From JARYGU01 sp033795365 (GTDB taxonomy: Bacteria > Pseudomonadota > Alphaproteobacteria > Rhizobiales > Rhizobiaceae): 64,000 nt of DNA. The stretch lies in the NCBI GenBank assembly GCA_033795365.1, contig JARYGU010000011.1, forward strand, positions 62,001 to 126,000, written 5' to 3'. This document shows positions 9,796 to 19,191 of the stretch, piece by piece. Position 1 is the stretch's first letter; every line of letters begins with the position of its first letter. Below the pieces are notes generated by a model. It saw only the letters and a list, made by a program, of their open reading frames with translations, did no database searches and was not told the DNA's origin. A program made the position numbers and the translations under genes.

Positions 9796-11315
9796 GCAAA
9801 AAGCCCGTGAAGGTACCACTTGTGCGACCCGGTTCCGGCATCGACGCCATCGCCCGAACGAAAGATCCAGAAGCGTTCGCCGCTCTCGCTTTCGACGATA
9901 AAATAGTCCCTGACCGCCAGAAACTCCGACCGCCTCAGCCACCATTCGCCGAAGATGCGCTCCGGCCCGTCGGCGCGAACAACCCGATAGCGTCTGCTCC
10001 GCCAGGTGATTGAGACCGGCGGATGGTCCGGCAGCAATGCAATCACGTCGATCAGCTCGGGCCTGGCAAGTAGCCGCGGCGGCCGCTGCCATTGCGACGG
10101 CCACGTTTCTCCCTTTTCTTCGGCCGTTGGCGCAATCAGCCGGATGCTGCGTTCCGGCACGTCACTCGCCACCGGCGCGACACGATAGATCCTCTGGCCG
10201 CCGCGATTGCCGAGGATGTCGATCAGCGGCGTGACGTCCTTGGCTTCCTCCTCGATGAGCGAGGAGGCATTCTGCTTTTCCGCCAGCGGTTCGACCATGA
10301 TGGCGGCGAGCGTCAGCTTCTCGATGCCGAAACCGGGTTCGATCTTCTCGATGCGGTCCTTGAACAGCTTTGTCAGCCAGGCGGCATCACGGACCGGCTT
10401 GGCCGTCCCGGCTCGAAGCGCCTGAATCGTGTTGTCGACGCGATGGGCGACGAGATCGGCACGCCGGACGCCGAGCCCATGCTTCTGAAGCTCCAGGCAA
10501 AGCTGCCGGACAAGGCGGGTGATGTATTTTTCGATGGTTTCCGCAGCCCCGATCGGTTCGGCGAAGGAGCGATGCACCTCCACGAGTTCGGCAGGCCGGA
10601 TCGGGTCGATCGGCTCGGCCAGGCGGCCATACATCTGATCGAGGCGGCGGGTGATTTCCGGGCCAAAGCGCAGCACCAACGGCGCGCGCGGTGTAGCAGC
10701 CAATTCCCCGACGGTGGCGAAGCCCAGGATGCGAAGGTTGGCGACGGTTTCCGCCGGCAGGCGCAAGGATGAAATCGGCAAGCACTCCACGGCCTGGGCA
10801 ATCTTTCCGGGCGGCACGATGATCGTCTCGCGACGGGTCGCCCGCGCCAGCGCATGGGCCGCACCCCAGCTATCGGCGACCGCTGCGCGGGCAGTCAGTC
10901 CTTTGGCGCGGAAACGGTTGACCAGGCCGGAGAGCATCATTTCCTCGCCGCCCTGCAGATGATCGGCACCTTCCGTATCCATGACGATACCGTCCGGCGG
11001 ATCCATCGCGACGACCGGCGAATATTGCTTCAGCGCCCAAAGCGAGAGCCGCTCCAAGATGTCGCTGTCGGCACATGGATCCGCATCAACGAGCATCAGG
11101 CCCTGAACGAGCGCCTGCGCCTTGGCCGCCGGCATACCGACATGCAGGCCGAGCTTGGCGGCGGCGGCATCAGCGGCGGCAATCCACCGCTTCGAGCCGC
11201 TTCTGGCGACGACGACAAGCGGCTTGTCAGCCGGCAGCGAAGGATCGGCGCGTCTTATCCGATCCGTCGGCAGTGTCGGAAGAAAGACAGATACGACCCT
11301 GGCCATCACATGCAC
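9792..11315 (-). CDS. imuB: ImuB, catalytically inactive Y-family polymerase-like protein
   Basis: Scaffold of the mutasome that links DnaE2 to the beta clamp. The 507 residues begin with MARVVSVFLPTLPTDRI, a Y-family fold in which the usual catalytic acidic triad is not evident, as known for ImuB. The fingers/palm remnant reads DIVMDTEGADHLQGGE-like (GIVMDTEGADHLQGG) and a little-finger region follows. ATG at 11315 or 11306 could be used; AGGTG lies just before the second. The start overlaps the end of imuA by 89 nt. Confidence 0.93.
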   Translation of the reverse strand: MHVMARVVSVFLPTLPTDRIRRADPSLPADKPLVVVARSGSKRWIAAADAAAAKLGLHVGMPAAKAQALVQGLMLVDADPCADSDILERLSLWALKQYSPVVAMDPPDGIVMDTEGADHLQGGEEMMLSGLVNRFRAKGLTARAAVADSWGAAHALARATRRETIIVPPGKIAQAVECLPISSLRLPAETVANLRILGFATVGELAATPRAPLVLRFGPEITRRLDQMYGRLAEPIDPIRPAELVEVHRSFAEPIGAAETIEKYITRLVRQLCLELQKHGLGVRRADLVAHRVDNTIQALRAGTAKPVRDAAWLTKLFKDRIEKIEPGFGIEKLTLAAIMVEPLAEKQNASSLIEEEAKDVTPLIDILGNRGGQRIYRVAPVASDVPERSIRLIAPTAEEKGETWPSQWQRPPRLLARPELIDVIALLPDHPPVSITWRSRRYRVVRADGPERIFGEWWLRRSEFLAVRDYFIVESESGERFWIFRSGDGVDAGTGSHKWYLHGLFA

Positions 11316-11982
11316 CTATGACAAATTCCGCGCGCTCCCCTGCCCTCACCCGCATCAGCTCAGCGAGCCAGCGTCCGCGGCCGACGCCCGGAACCGGAAG
11401 CGGCTCGGACGGCAGGACAGAGACACGCCATCGCGTCACCGCCGCCGTCGGCATCCCGAAATCCGATGCTTCCGTCTGGCGGCGCCACCGCCGGATCGCA
11501 AGCCCGATCGTGCCGGAGCTTTCGGCGGCGAGCTGCAGCCGGCGCGAAGCGACCATCGGCAGGCGCACCAGTTCGGCGACGACGGCGCCGAGGCCGCCGT
11601 AGCGCAGAGCCTCCTCGAAGCTTGCGAGCACATCCTCCTCACAGCCGGCCTCGACATAGATTACCCGGTCCGGATGCAAGCCCACCTGCGCCAGAGCGGG
11701 TGCGAACAGGTCGGCGCGCGTGAAACACCAGACCACCTTGCCCCTGGTCCTTGCCGCGATGCCGCCGACGAAGAGTGCTGCCGCAGCCCCATCCACTGCA
11801 CCGTTGCCGCCGCCCGCCACCTCGTGAATGGCGCCAAAGGCGAGACCGCCTCCTGGAAGACAGTCGTCGATGTCGGCAACGCCGAACGGCAGGACGATCT
11901 TCTGGCGACCGACAGCGCCTTCCAGGTGTGCGATGCGCTCGCGCAGTTCCGAAAGAACGGAATTGGAGGCGGACTGGCCCAT
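11227..11982 (-). CDS. imuA: ImuA, RecA-like SOS mutagenesis protein
   Basis: First gene of the SOS mutagenesis operon. The 251 residues resemble the RecA/SulA-like ImuA family: LPFGVADIDDCLPGGGLAFGAIHEV near residues 31-55 is the family's N-terminal block, and TGTIGLAIRRWRR-like sequence (SGTIGLAIRRWRRQTE) lies in the C-terminal half. Family work shows ImuA is needed for DnaE2/ImuB mutagenesis. A LexA box is centred about 55 nt upstream of the start, and the gene overlaps imuB. Confidence 0.92.
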   Translation of the reverse strand: MGQSASNSVLSELRERIAHLEGAVGRQKIVLPFGVADIDDCLPGGGLAFGAIHEVAGGGNGAVDGAAAALFVGGIAARTRGKVVWCFTRADLFAPALAQVGLHPDRVIYVEAGCEEDVLASFEEALRYGGLGAVVAELVRLPMVASRRLQLAAESSGTIGLAIRRWRRQTEASDFGMPTAAVTRWRVSVLPSEPLPVPGVGRGRWLAELMRVRAGERAEFVIGACDGQGRICLSSDTADGSDKTRRSFAAG

Positions 11983-12030
11983 GGTCTCCTTCTTCGCGGG
12001 AAGCGTTATTGGCTTGAGAGAAACAATTAT

Positions 12031-12045
12031 GTTCTGTATTTGTTC
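12031..12045. promoter_or_regulatory. LexA (SOS) box of the imuA operon
   Basis: GTTC-TGTATTT-GTTC on the plus strand is GAAC-N7-GAAC on the minus strand, the alphaproteobacterial LexA operator. It lies 49 nt upstream of imuA and 113 nt upstream of the divergent 85-aa gene/dinB pair, so it may control both directions. Confidence 0.88.
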
Positions 12046-12157
12046 TCAAGATATAAGTGAGTCAATGCGCATGTGAGCATCGGCGTCAGAACTCGCTTGA
12101 GTGAATCGCCGATTCAGCGAGCGGATTCAGGACCATGACCGGGGAAGATTTTTTTGG

Positions 12158-12415
12158 ATGTCGAGACGTAAAATGGTCGATGACAGCGTTCCAATCCTGC
12201 GAGATGTACGCAGCCCTGTGATCGAGCTCGACTGCCGCATCTGCCAACGGCATGGGGCACATGATCGCAAGCAGTTGGTGAAGGCCTTTGGCGCCGGCGT
12301 CAGCTTTGCCGAAATCCGCCGGCGCATGGCTGTCGGATGCCAAAGGATGAACACAGTCGATGGTGACAAATGCGGTGCCTATTTCCCATGTTTGCTGGAA
12401 GAGCGATCTTCCTGA
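12158..12415 (+). CDS. Conserved hypothetical protein, Cys-containing (85 aa)
   Basis: Small basic protein upstream of dinB. The core SPVIELDCRICQRHGAHDR and AVGCQRMNTVDGDKCGAYFPC contains five Cys and a His and could bind a metal. I recall similar short proteins in rhizobial genomes but no assigned function. The ATG at 12158 has GGGGAAG ten bases upstream; an earlier GTG at 12101 adds unsupported residues. It ends 14 nt before dinB on the same strand, so co-transcription, possibly under the nearby LexA box, is likely. Confidence 0.65.
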   Translation: MSRRKMVDDSVPILRDVRSPVIELDCRICQRHGAHDRKQLVKAFGAGVSFAEIRRRMAVGCQRMNTVDGDKCGAYFPCLLEERSS

Positions 12416-12429
12416 TGAAGGCTTAAGTG

Positions 12430-13518
12430 ATGGGAGACACCTACGCCGACCGGCCGCGCAAGATCATCCATGTGGACATGGATGCTTTCTACGCCTCGGT
12501 CGAGCAGCGCGATAATCCGGAACTCCGCGGAAAGCCGGTGGCCGTCGGCGGCTCGGCCGCCCGCGGTGTCGTGGCTGCCGCCAGTTATGAGGCGCGTAAG
12601 TTCGGCGTTCATTCAGCCATGCCGTCCGTCACCGCCAAGCGCAAATGCCCCGATCTGATCTTCGTCCGGCCGCGCTTCGACGTCTACCGTTCCATCTCCA
12701 TGCAGATCCGCGAGATCTTCGCGGAATACACGCCGATGATCGAGCCGCTGTCGCTCGACGAGGCCTATCTCGACGTGACGGAGAACCTGAAGGGCATGGA
12801 GATCGCAACAGAAATCGCCACAGAAATCCGAGCGAAGATCAAGGCAGTGACCGGCCTGAATGCTTCTGCCGGCGTCAGCTACAACAAGTTCCTGGCGAAG
12901 ATGGCGAGCGATCTCAACAAGCCGAACGGCCAGGCGGTGATCACGCCGAAGAATGGTCCAGCCTTCGTGCAGGGTCTGCCGGTGAAGAAGTTTCATGGCG
13001 TGGGCCCGGCGACCGCCGAAAAAATGCACCGTCTCGGCATCGAGACTGGTGCCGATCTGTTCGGAAAGGAGCTCGACTTCCTGATCGAGCATTTCGGCAA
13101 GTCTGGGCCGTATTTCTATGGCATTGCCAGGGGCATCGACAATCGCGAGGTCAAGCCGGACCGGGTGCGCAAGTCTGTCGGCGCCGAGGACACCTTTGCC
13201 GAGGACGTTCATGCCTATGACCCGGCACGCGACGGCATCCAGTCTCTGATCGAGAAGGTCTGGAGCTATTGCGAGGCGAATAACATCGGCGCCAAGACAG
13301 TCACTCTGAAGGTCAAGTATTCCGATTTCCAGCAGATCACCCGCAGTAAGACCGTGCCGGCGACGCTGTCGTCGATTTCGGATCTGGAGGAGATCGTCGG
13401 ACTCCTGCTACAGCCGATCTTTCCCGTAAGGAAAGGCATCCGCCTTCTCGGCGTCACCCTTTCTTCGCTCGAGCGTGGTGCGGATCAATCGCAGCCTCAA
13501 CTTGCTCTTCCCCTATAG
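12430..13518 (+). CDS. dinB: DNA polymerase IV (DinB)
   Basis: Y-family translesion polymerase. The 362 residues contain the catalytic motifs HVDMDAFYASVEQ (D17, D19 region) and SLDEAYLDVT, the helix-hairpin-helix FHGVGPATAEKMHRLG, and a C-terminal QLALPL that matches the beta-clamp binding consensus. Unlike ImuB, all catalytic acids are present. A GTG directly precedes the ATG chosen as start. It stands opposite the imuA operon and converges with the DUF2274 gene, 50 nt away. Confidence 0.95.
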   Translation: MGDTYADRPRKIIHVDMDAFYASVEQRDNPELRGKPVAVGGSAARGVVAAASYEARKFGVHSAMPSVTAKRKCPDLIFVRPRFDVYRSISMQIREIFAEYTPMIEPLSLDEAYLDVTENLKGMEIATEIATEIRAKIKAVTGLNASAGVSYNKFLAKMASDLNKPNGQAVITPKNGPAFVQGLPVKKFHGVGPATAEKMHRLGIETGADLFGKELDFLIEHFGKSGPYFYGIARGIDNREVKPDRVRKSVGAEDTFAEDVHAYDPARDGIQSLIEKVWSYCEANNIGAKTVTLKVKYSDFQQITRSKTVPATLSSISDLEEIVGLLLQPIFPVRKGIRLLGVTLSSLERGADQSQPQLALPL

Positions 13519-13568
13519 CCCTGATCAAGCTGAACCGCAGGGGATGCAGAGCGCGCCTATCGACCAGG

Positions 13569-13793
13569 TTATGGCAGCCGATTTCTTGCCGTTTTGAATC
13601 CTTTGTCGGTCGCCATGAACCTCTGGAGCATCGGCGCAATCAGCTTTGCCGGCTGCGGCGGTTCGGCCTCACCGGCGGTCGCGGCAAGGATCGCCGCATA
13701 AGCCTGCAAATCCCGAAACACTGTTGCGGGCAGTTCGACGGTCACTTTGACCGGACGGTCATCGGGAATGACGGAGAGCTTTAACTTGGTCAT
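13569..13793 (-). CDS. DUF2274 protein at the end of the trb operon
   Basis: 74-residue protein (MTKLKLSVIPDDRPVKVTVELPATVFRDLQAY) of the DUF2274 family, regularly found right after trbI in this class of transfer operon. The N-terminal beta strand followed by helices resembles a ribbon-helix-helix fold, but DNA binding is not shown. The start overlaps the trbI stop as ATGA. Last gene of the operon; it converges with dinB. Confidence 0.85.
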   Translation of the reverse strand: MTKLKLSVIPDDRPVKVTVELPATVFRDLQAYAAILAATAGEAEPPQPAKLIAPMLQRFMATDKGFKTARNRLP

Positions 13794-14986
13794 GACGGCT
13801 CCTTCACGGCCCCGTAGGGCCGCATAATGAGATCACGGTTGACGGCGACTCGAACCGGAAAGCCTGGCCGAACTGTCAGCGTAGGCTGGATGTTGAGTTG
13901 CCTGCGCACAATCTGCTGACCGATATCGGAGGCGCTGTCCTGCGCGCTTTCACGGATGGCCCTGGCGATCTCGCTTTCATCGTCCGTGGAAAGCTCGGCG
14001 CCAATGCCGAGCAGTGTCGAAAGAGCGGCCGCCCGGAAGAGCTGTCCCCAATGGTGATCAACTTCATCCTCCAAGCCGGCAAATCCTTGCGGATCCGTGC
14101 CCTGTAAGCGTTCGAGGACAATGGACGTCCCATCCGGCATGATGAGCCGGCTCCAGACCAACAAAACCCGCGACTGGCCGAAAGCGACCTGACTGTCATA
14201 CTGCCCGATCAGACGCGAGCCCTGCGGAATGAGCAGATGCGTCCCGGTCGGCGTGTCGTAAACGTGCTCCGTCACCTGCGCGGTGATCTGGCCGGGCAGG
14301 TCCGATTTGATGCCGGTGATGAGGGCCGCCGGGATGACGGTGCCGGCTTGCACCACATAGGGCGAGGCTTTCCCCTGCACTCGGTCGGGACTGACAGTAC
14401 GCCTGTCGGCTTCAGCGTTGGCGAAGGCAAGCTTGCGATCCTGCATGTTTTGCGCGGAACCCGGATCGAGCGACGGTGTCTCAGCCGGAAGCGGAAGGTC
14501 CGTAGCGGGATCGATGTTGCCGCTCCTCAGGCTAACGGCTTGGCCGTCATGCGTCCGCTCACCGCGACTCTCAGTGAAGAGTTTCGCGATCCGGGCAGCC
14601 TCGACTTCGGCTAGGCGGCGCTGCTCTTCCGGATCGGCCTGCGGCGTTTGGATCGCCGGAGGCACCACGGGCTTGCCCTCCTCCTGCGCCCGCAGGATCG
14701 GCCGGCCGAGATCACCCGGCAGTGCCGGTCCCAGCTTCGGGATGTTCGTATAGTCCTTCGGCAGGCCCGCGAGCCCCTCGGCCGGCGTGCGATTTTCCGT
14801 GTTGTAGAGCTCACTTGGAGACCTACCGGAACGCCGGTTCGTATCGAGCGCCCAGAACAATGCCCCGGCAACGGCGAGGCTCGCCACGCCGCCGAGGCCG
14901 ATCAGGACTTTTCGGGAAAGGCGGGTGACGCGCGGCGGATCGGGGCGCAACCGGAACTGCGCCTTGAGATCATGAGCATCCGTCAT
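13790..14986 (-). CDS. trbI: Conjugal transfer protein TrbI (VirB10-like)
   Basis: Bridges inner and outer membranes in the type IV secretion channel. The 398 residues show a cytoplasmic N-terminus, one transmembrane helix near residues 28-46 (VLIGLGGVASLAVAGALFWA), a Pro-rich periplasmic stretch, and the C-terminal beta-barrel domain with GTVIPAALITGIKSDLPGQ and LLIPQGSRLIGQYDS, hallmark VirB10/TrbI sequence. Overlaps trbG by four bases. Confidence 0.95.
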   Translation of the reverse strand: MTDAHDLKAQFRLRPDPPRVTRLSRKVLIGLGGVASLAVAGALFWALDTNRRSGRSPSELYNTENRTPAEGLAGLPKDYTNIPKLGPALPGDLGRPILRAQEEGKPVVPPAIQTPQADPEEQRRLAEVEAARIAKLFTESRGERTHDGQAVSLRSGNIDPATDLPLPAETPSLDPGSAQNMQDRKLAFANAEADRRTVSPDRVQGKASPYVVQAGTVIPAALITGIKSDLPGQITAQVTEHVYDTPTGTHLLIPQGSRLIGQYDSQVAFGQSRVLLVWSRLIMPDGTSIVLERLQGTDPQGFAGLEDEVDHHWGQLFRAAALSTLLGIGAELSTDDESEIARAIRESAQDSASDIGQQIVRRQLNIQPTLTVRPGFPVRVAVNRDLIMRPYGAVKEPS

Positions 14987-16026
14987 CGGTCGCTACCTCG
15001 CGAGAACAGCCCGGCGCGCTTCACGGCTGCAGGCCGGCCGTCGGTACGAACGATACGGACGCGGCGCTGTGAATCCTTATCGCCAAGGCGCAATTCCGCG
15101 GCGGCGAAGAGGCGGTCGACCACATAATAGTTCTGACGGGCGCGATAATTCATCAGTTCCGAATTGCCGGAGGGGCCGATGACGAAGAGTGGCGGCATCT
15201 CGCCCTGACCGATGCCGGACGGGAATTCGATATAAACCTTCGAACCATCGTCGAACGCCCTCAGGGGCCGCCAGGGCGCTCCGTCGCCCTCGATGCGATA
15301 GCGGAAATTCAGCTTCGAGATGTCGACGCCGCTGGCGACCGGCTGCTGCTCCGCCGCACGGGCATTCTGCCGCCGCAACGCAATCAACTGATCGGCCGGA
15401 TATTGCCAGGAGACGGAGGCCATGTAGGTCTTCTCCGTCGAGCGGAGTTCCATATGATAGGTCCGCCGATCGGTATTGACGACGAGGTTGGTCTGAAGAT
15501 CCGGCCGCGTCGGCTTGACCAGGATATGGACCTGCCTGCCCTCGCCTGTTCCGCTCTCGGTATCGCCGATGATCCAGCGCACCGTGTCGCCGGCGGCGAC
15601 GGGACCGGAGCCGACAAGCTGTTCACCCGGCTGCAACGCGATGTCCGTCACTTGGCCGGGCGCGGCATAGACCTGATAGAGCGCGCCGATGGCGAAGGGA
15701 TAGACCTGCACGGCATTGATGAAGCCGTCGCGGACGGGCTGCATGCGGGCCGCCTCGTTGGCGGCGCTGATGCGGGCTTTCGGATCAGGCGGCTCCGGTT
15801 TTGCCTTGCCGCCATCGACCGGTTTCAACTGACCGGGCAGCGGCAGTGTCTTCGGCACTTCCACGACCTTCACCGGCGCGACCGGATCGGCTTTGAGCAC
15901 TGCCGGCGCCGCATCGTCATAGTCGATTTCCGGCGGAATATATTTCTTCGCGCAGCCGGTAAGCGTGGTCGCCGACATCAGCGTCGCTGCCAGGACCATC
16001 GCCCTTTTGCTGTGTGCCCGTTTCAT
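14983..16026 (-). CDS. trbG: Conjugal transfer lipoprotein TrbG (VirB9-like)
   Basis: Outer-membrane-associated component of the transfer channel. The 347 residues start with a lipoprotein signal ending in the lipobox LTGC (MVLAATLMSATTLTGC). The C-terminal half has the VirB9 pattern LNFRYRIEGDGAPWRPLRAFDDG and a final domain with QNYYVVDRLF. The ATG at 16026 is preferred over an upstream start at 16140 that has no signal sequence; it overlaps the trbF stop. Confidence 0.94.
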   Translation of the reverse strand: MKRAHSKRAMVLAATLMSATTLTGCAKKYIPPEIDYDDAAPAVLKADPVAPVKVVEVPKTLPLPGQLKPVDGGKAKPEPPDPKARISAANEAARMQPVRDGFINAVQVYPFAIGALYQVYAAPGQVTDIALQPGEQLVGSGPVAAGDTVRWIIGDTESGTGEGRQVHILVKPTRPDLQTNLVVNTDRRTYHMELRSTEKTYMASVSWQYPADQLIALRRQNARAAEQQPVASGVDISKLNFRYRIEGDGAPWRPLRAFDDGSKVYIEFPSGIGQGEMPPLFVIGPSGNSELMNYRARQNYYVVDRLFAAAELRLGDKDSQRRVRIVRTDGRPAAVKRAGLFSRGSDR

Positions 16027-16712
16027 GACCCCATCTCCTTCGACCAGTTGATTGCGTTGACGTAGACGCCGAGCGGATTGGCACGCAGCCGATCGGCGGT
16101 GCTCGGTTGCTGGATCACGACGGTCAGGATGGCCGTCCATCGTTCGGTGGTAGAGAGCTGGCCGTTCTCGAAATGCCTTTCGGTCCAGGCAACGCGAAAG
16201 CTGTCGGGCGAGGCTCGAATGACGCTGGAGATCTCGACGGAAATTTGCGTCTTGCCGACCTTGGTGAACGGGTCGTTGGCGCGGGCATGGTCGTTGAGCG
16301 CGACAGCGCCGCGGTCGGTGGTGAACTCGTAGGCGCGCAGCCAGTTCTGCCGAACGATCACCGCATCCGCTGGAATGCTCCGGACCTGCTCTATGAAACG
16401 GGCGAGGTGCCAGGCAATCTGCGGATCAGCGGGTCTGTAATCCGCGACGGCGGGAGCAATAGCCTGCGCTTCTCCGAGTTTGTCGATCTGCACCACCCAG
16501 GGAACGACCGTGCCGCGTGTCGATTGCCAAACCAGCGCTGAAGCAAAGCCACCGGCAAGTAGGAGCGAACCGAAGGCCATCAGCCGCCAGTTCTTCGCCT
16601 GCACCCGGGCCGATCCGATCCGCTCATCCCAGGCCTTTGCGGCCCTCTGGTATGGGGTCTCAGGCTCCGGGGTGCGGGCGTAACGCACGGAGGGTCGTTT
16701 AAAGATGTTCAT
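16023..16712 (-). CDS. trbF: Conjugal transfer protein TrbF (VirB8-like)
   Basis: Inner-membrane assembly factor of the secretion channel. The 229 residues have a short cytoplasmic part (TPYQRAAKAWDERIG), one transmembrane segment near residues 45-63 (LMAFGSLLLAGGFASALVW), and the periplasmic VirB8 domain ending NPLGVYVNAINWSKEM. Overlaps trbL and trbG by four bases each. Confidence 0.95.
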   Translation of the reverse strand: MNIFKRPSVRYARTPEPETPYQRAAKAWDERIGSARVQAKNWRLMAFGSLLLAGGFASALVWQSTRGTVVPWVVQIDKLGEAQAIAPAVADYRPADPQIAWHLARFIEQVRSIPADAVIVRQNWLRAYEFTTDRGAVALNDHARANDPFTKVGKTQISVEISSVIRASPDSFRVAWTERHFENGQLSTTERWTAILTVVIQQPSTADRLRANPLGVYVNAINWSKEMGS

Positions 16713-18091
16713 CGGCGATCATCCTGATTGAGGGAGACGGACATGGAGCCGCCGCCATGGTCACCGGAACGGACCGTGTGGGCGGCGGTGCTGACCCCGT
16801 GATGGACGGCGCTGTCGCGCTTCATTCGCTGCGCCCATTCGGGGGGCGAGGACGGTGCGACACCAGGACCGGAAACGGCGGACGCTTGTCCCGCAGTGGT
16901 TGGATTATTGGCGACATCGGCGCCGCCGGGATTGAGTTCGTTCCCGCCGCCTGTCGCCTTCCATGCGCTCGACTGCCCGGTGCGATAGCTGGCGCGCATG
17001 GCTTCCGTGGCACGAGCCGCGACCTCCCTGCCCTTGTTCATGACGAGGCCTGCACCCGCCTGGGCCACACCGGCAAAGCCGGCAGCCTCGCCGCCCGTTC
17101 CGGTATTGCCCACCGAAGCGTCGGCGAGGCCGTAGGCAGTCCGGGCACCACCGGCGAGTACTGCCCCTCCCCGCGCCGCGCCGCCGATGGCGCCGGCGGC
17201 TGCGCCGAGACCCGCGCGCGCTCCCATGTAACCGGCTGCTCCGAGGCCAGCGGCGGCAAGACCCGTTCCAACCGCAGCACCTGCCCCCAGTTGCGGCGCG
17301 CCCGAGACGAGCCCCGTGGCGATGCCTGGACCGAAGATCGACAATCCCATCAAGGCAAGCGCGCCGAGCACCAGAGACAAGGCCTCGGTGATCGTCGGCT
17401 GCTCGGAAAAGCCGGCGGTGAACTCGCTGAACAGGCCGGAGCCGATGCCGACGATGACCGCCAGAACCAGTATCTTCACTCCAGAGGCGACGATATTGCC
17501 GAGCACTTTTTCGGCGAGAAAGGCAGTCTTGTTGAAAAGTGCAAAGGGGATCAGTACGAAGCCCGCAAGCGTCGTCAGTTTGAACTCGATGAGGGTGACG
17601 AATATCTGGATGGCGAGGACGAAGAAGGCGATCAGTACGATCACCCAGGCGACCATCAGCACGAAGATCTGCACGAAATTCTCGAAGAAGCTGATGTAGC
17701 CCATAAGATCGCCGGCGGCCTCAAGGATCGGATTGCCGGCATCGATGCCGACCTGCGCCACGCGGCCCGGCTGTAGAAGCTCGGAACCGGAGAGCGACGA
17801 TCCCCCGGCCTTGAGGCCAAGCCCGCTGAAACTTTCGAAGATGATGCGGGCGAGGTCGTTGAAGTTGCCGATGACGAAGGCGAAGAAGCCGATATAGAGC
17901 GTCTTCTTCACGAGCCGCTGCAGCACGTCCTCGTCGGCGCCCCAGGCCCAGAACAGGCCGGCAAGCACGATGTCGATGGTGATCAGGGCCGACGTCAGGA
18001 AAGCGATCTCGCCACCGAGCAGGCCGAAGCCGGAATCGATATACGAAGTGAAGGTTTCGAGGAAGCGGTCGATGATGCCGGTATTGTTCAT
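16709..18091 (-). CDS. trbL: Conjugal transfer protein TrbL (VirB6-like)
   Basis: Polytopic inner-membrane channel component. The 460 residues include at least five hydrophobic segments in the first 300 residues, then a Gly/Ala-rich region (GAGAAVGTGLAAAGLGAAG) and a polar tail, as usual for TrbL. The ATG at 18091 (MNNTGIIDRFLETFTSYI) is chosen over an upstream start at 18193 because it overlaps the trbK-like stop as ATGA and begins the family match. Confidence 0.93.
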   Translation of the reverse strand: MNNTGIIDRFLETFTSYIDSGFGLLGGEIAFLTSALITIDIVLAGLFWAWGADEDVLQRLVKKTLYIGFFAFVIGNFNDLARIIFESFSGLGLKAGGSSLSGSELLQPGRVAQVGIDAGNPILEAAGDLMGYISFFENFVQIFVLMVAWVIVLIAFFVLAIQIFVTLIEFKLTTLAGFVLIPFALFNKTAFLAEKVLGNIVASGVKILVLAVIVGIGSGLFSEFTAGFSEQPTITEALSLVLGALALMGLSIFGPGIATGLVSGAPQLGAGAAVGTGLAAAGLGAAGYMGARAGLGAAAGAIGGAARGGAVLAGGARTAYGLADASVGNTGTGGEAAGFAGVAQAGAGLVMNKGREVAARATEAMRASYRTGQSSAWKATGGGNELNPGGADVANNPTTAGQASAVSGPGVAPSSPPEWAQRMKRDSAVHHGVSTAAHTVRSGDHGGGSMSVSLNQDDRR

Positions 18092-18393
18092 GGCGGCGGC
18101 GCCTTGTCGAGGCCAGGCTTTGGAAGGACCGATGGCTCGGAGTTGCCGGTACGGAAAAAGCGGCGGCGAGCTTCGTCCCATGCCTTGCGGCATGAAGGAT
18201 CGTCCAGAGCGGCAACTCCCATGTCGCGGCAGCGGGCTAGTCTGGTGATGGTAGGGTCGCCGCCCGGATCGCGGAGGCGGAGAGAGGGGGTATCCTCCGG
18301 GCCATTATCATGATGCAGGGCTGAAATTGCGGCGGTCAGCCCCGCGCCGATGGCGACGACGGCGATCATCCGGGCGGCGATCTTCAGGTCCAT
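18088..18393 (-). CDS. trbK: TrbK-alt, putative entry exclusion protein
   Basis: 101-residue protein with an N-terminal transmembrane or signal segment (MIAVVAIGAGLTAAISAL) and a periplasmic domain with two Cys (LARCRDMGVAALDDPSCRKAWDEARRRFF). This matches the short TrbK-alt family between trbJ and trbL, thought to act in entry exclusion, that is, blocking transfer into cells that already hold the element. The role is by family and position only. Confidence 0.82.
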   Translation of the reverse strand: MDLKIAARMIAVVAIGAGLTAAISALHHDNGPEDTPSLRLRDPGGDPTITRLARCRDMGVAALDDPSCRKAWDEARRRFFRTGNSEPSVLPKPGLDKAPPP

Positions 18394-18405
18394 GCGTCCG
18401 CTCCC

Positions 18406-19191
18406 TCAATCGTGGAACATGCGGACACTGGACGAACTGTAGGCAGTGCCGGCCATGAAGCGGCTGAACTGTTCACGGGCCTGCTCCTCGGCCGCGGCCC
18501 GCCGAGCCTGCTCCAGCGCGTCGGCTCGGCCCTGCGCGGCAAGCATAGCCGTCAGATCCGAAATCTGCCTGGCCTGCACAGCGAGCAACTGGTTGCTGGC
18601 CTGGGTGGCCTGCAGCATGCCGACCGCCGACTGGCTGGCATCGAGCAGTTCGCCGGTCTGCTGTCGTGTTCCCTCAACATTGCCGACGGCCACTGCCCCT
18701 GCTTTCAGCGCGTGCTCGAAGGCGGAAACCGATTGTTGCCAGCGCAGGCGTGCGGACGAGATGAGCTGTGATGAAGATCGATTACCGGAAGCAAAGTCGC
18801 GATAGGCGGCGTTAAACTGCTCCTCGATATTCTGGACGTTATAGCCGAGCTGCTGGGCCTCTCCGAGCAGGCTTTTCATCTCGGAAAAATTCCCCTCGAT
18901 CTCGGACAGCATAGAGGTCGGCAGGCTGGTCAGGTTCTTCGCCTGGTTGATCAGCATCTGTGCTTCATTGGCGAGCGATGTCACCTGATTGTTGATCTGC
19001 TCCAAGGCACGAGCTGCCGACAGCAGGTTTTCGCCGTAATTCTTGGGATCAAACACGGTCAGCGCGACGGCGGGTCTTGGATCGAGCGAAACCGTGGCGA
19101 GCGGCAGAAGCGCGGAAAGTAGGAGGGCTGACGCCCTGACAGTGCAGCCGAGCAGACCGATACAGGTGCCGCTGATAGCAGTGTTCTTCAT
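18406..19191 (-). CDS. trbJ: Conjugal transfer protein TrbJ (VirB5-like)
   Basis: Periplasmic or pilus-tip component. The 261 residues have an N-terminal signal peptide (LLLSALLPLATVSLDPRPAV), the family start LTVFDPKNYGENLLSAARALEQINNQ, and long helices (DALEQARRAAAEEQAREQF) that may form a coiled coil. Overlaps trbE by four bases; 12 nt before trbK. Confidence 0.93.
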   Translation of the reverse strand: MKNTAISGTCIGLLGCTVRASALLLSALLPLATVSLDPRPAVALTVFDPKNYGENLLSAARALEQINNQVTSLANEAQMLINQAKNLTSLPTSMLSEIEGNFSEMKSLLGEAQQLGYNVQNIEEQFNAAYRDFASGNRSSSQLISSARLRWQQSVSAFEHALKAGAVAVGNVEGTRQQTGELLDASQSAVGMLQATQASNQLLAVQARQISDLTAMLAAQGRADALEQARRAAAEEQAREQFSRFMAGTAYSSSSVRMFHD

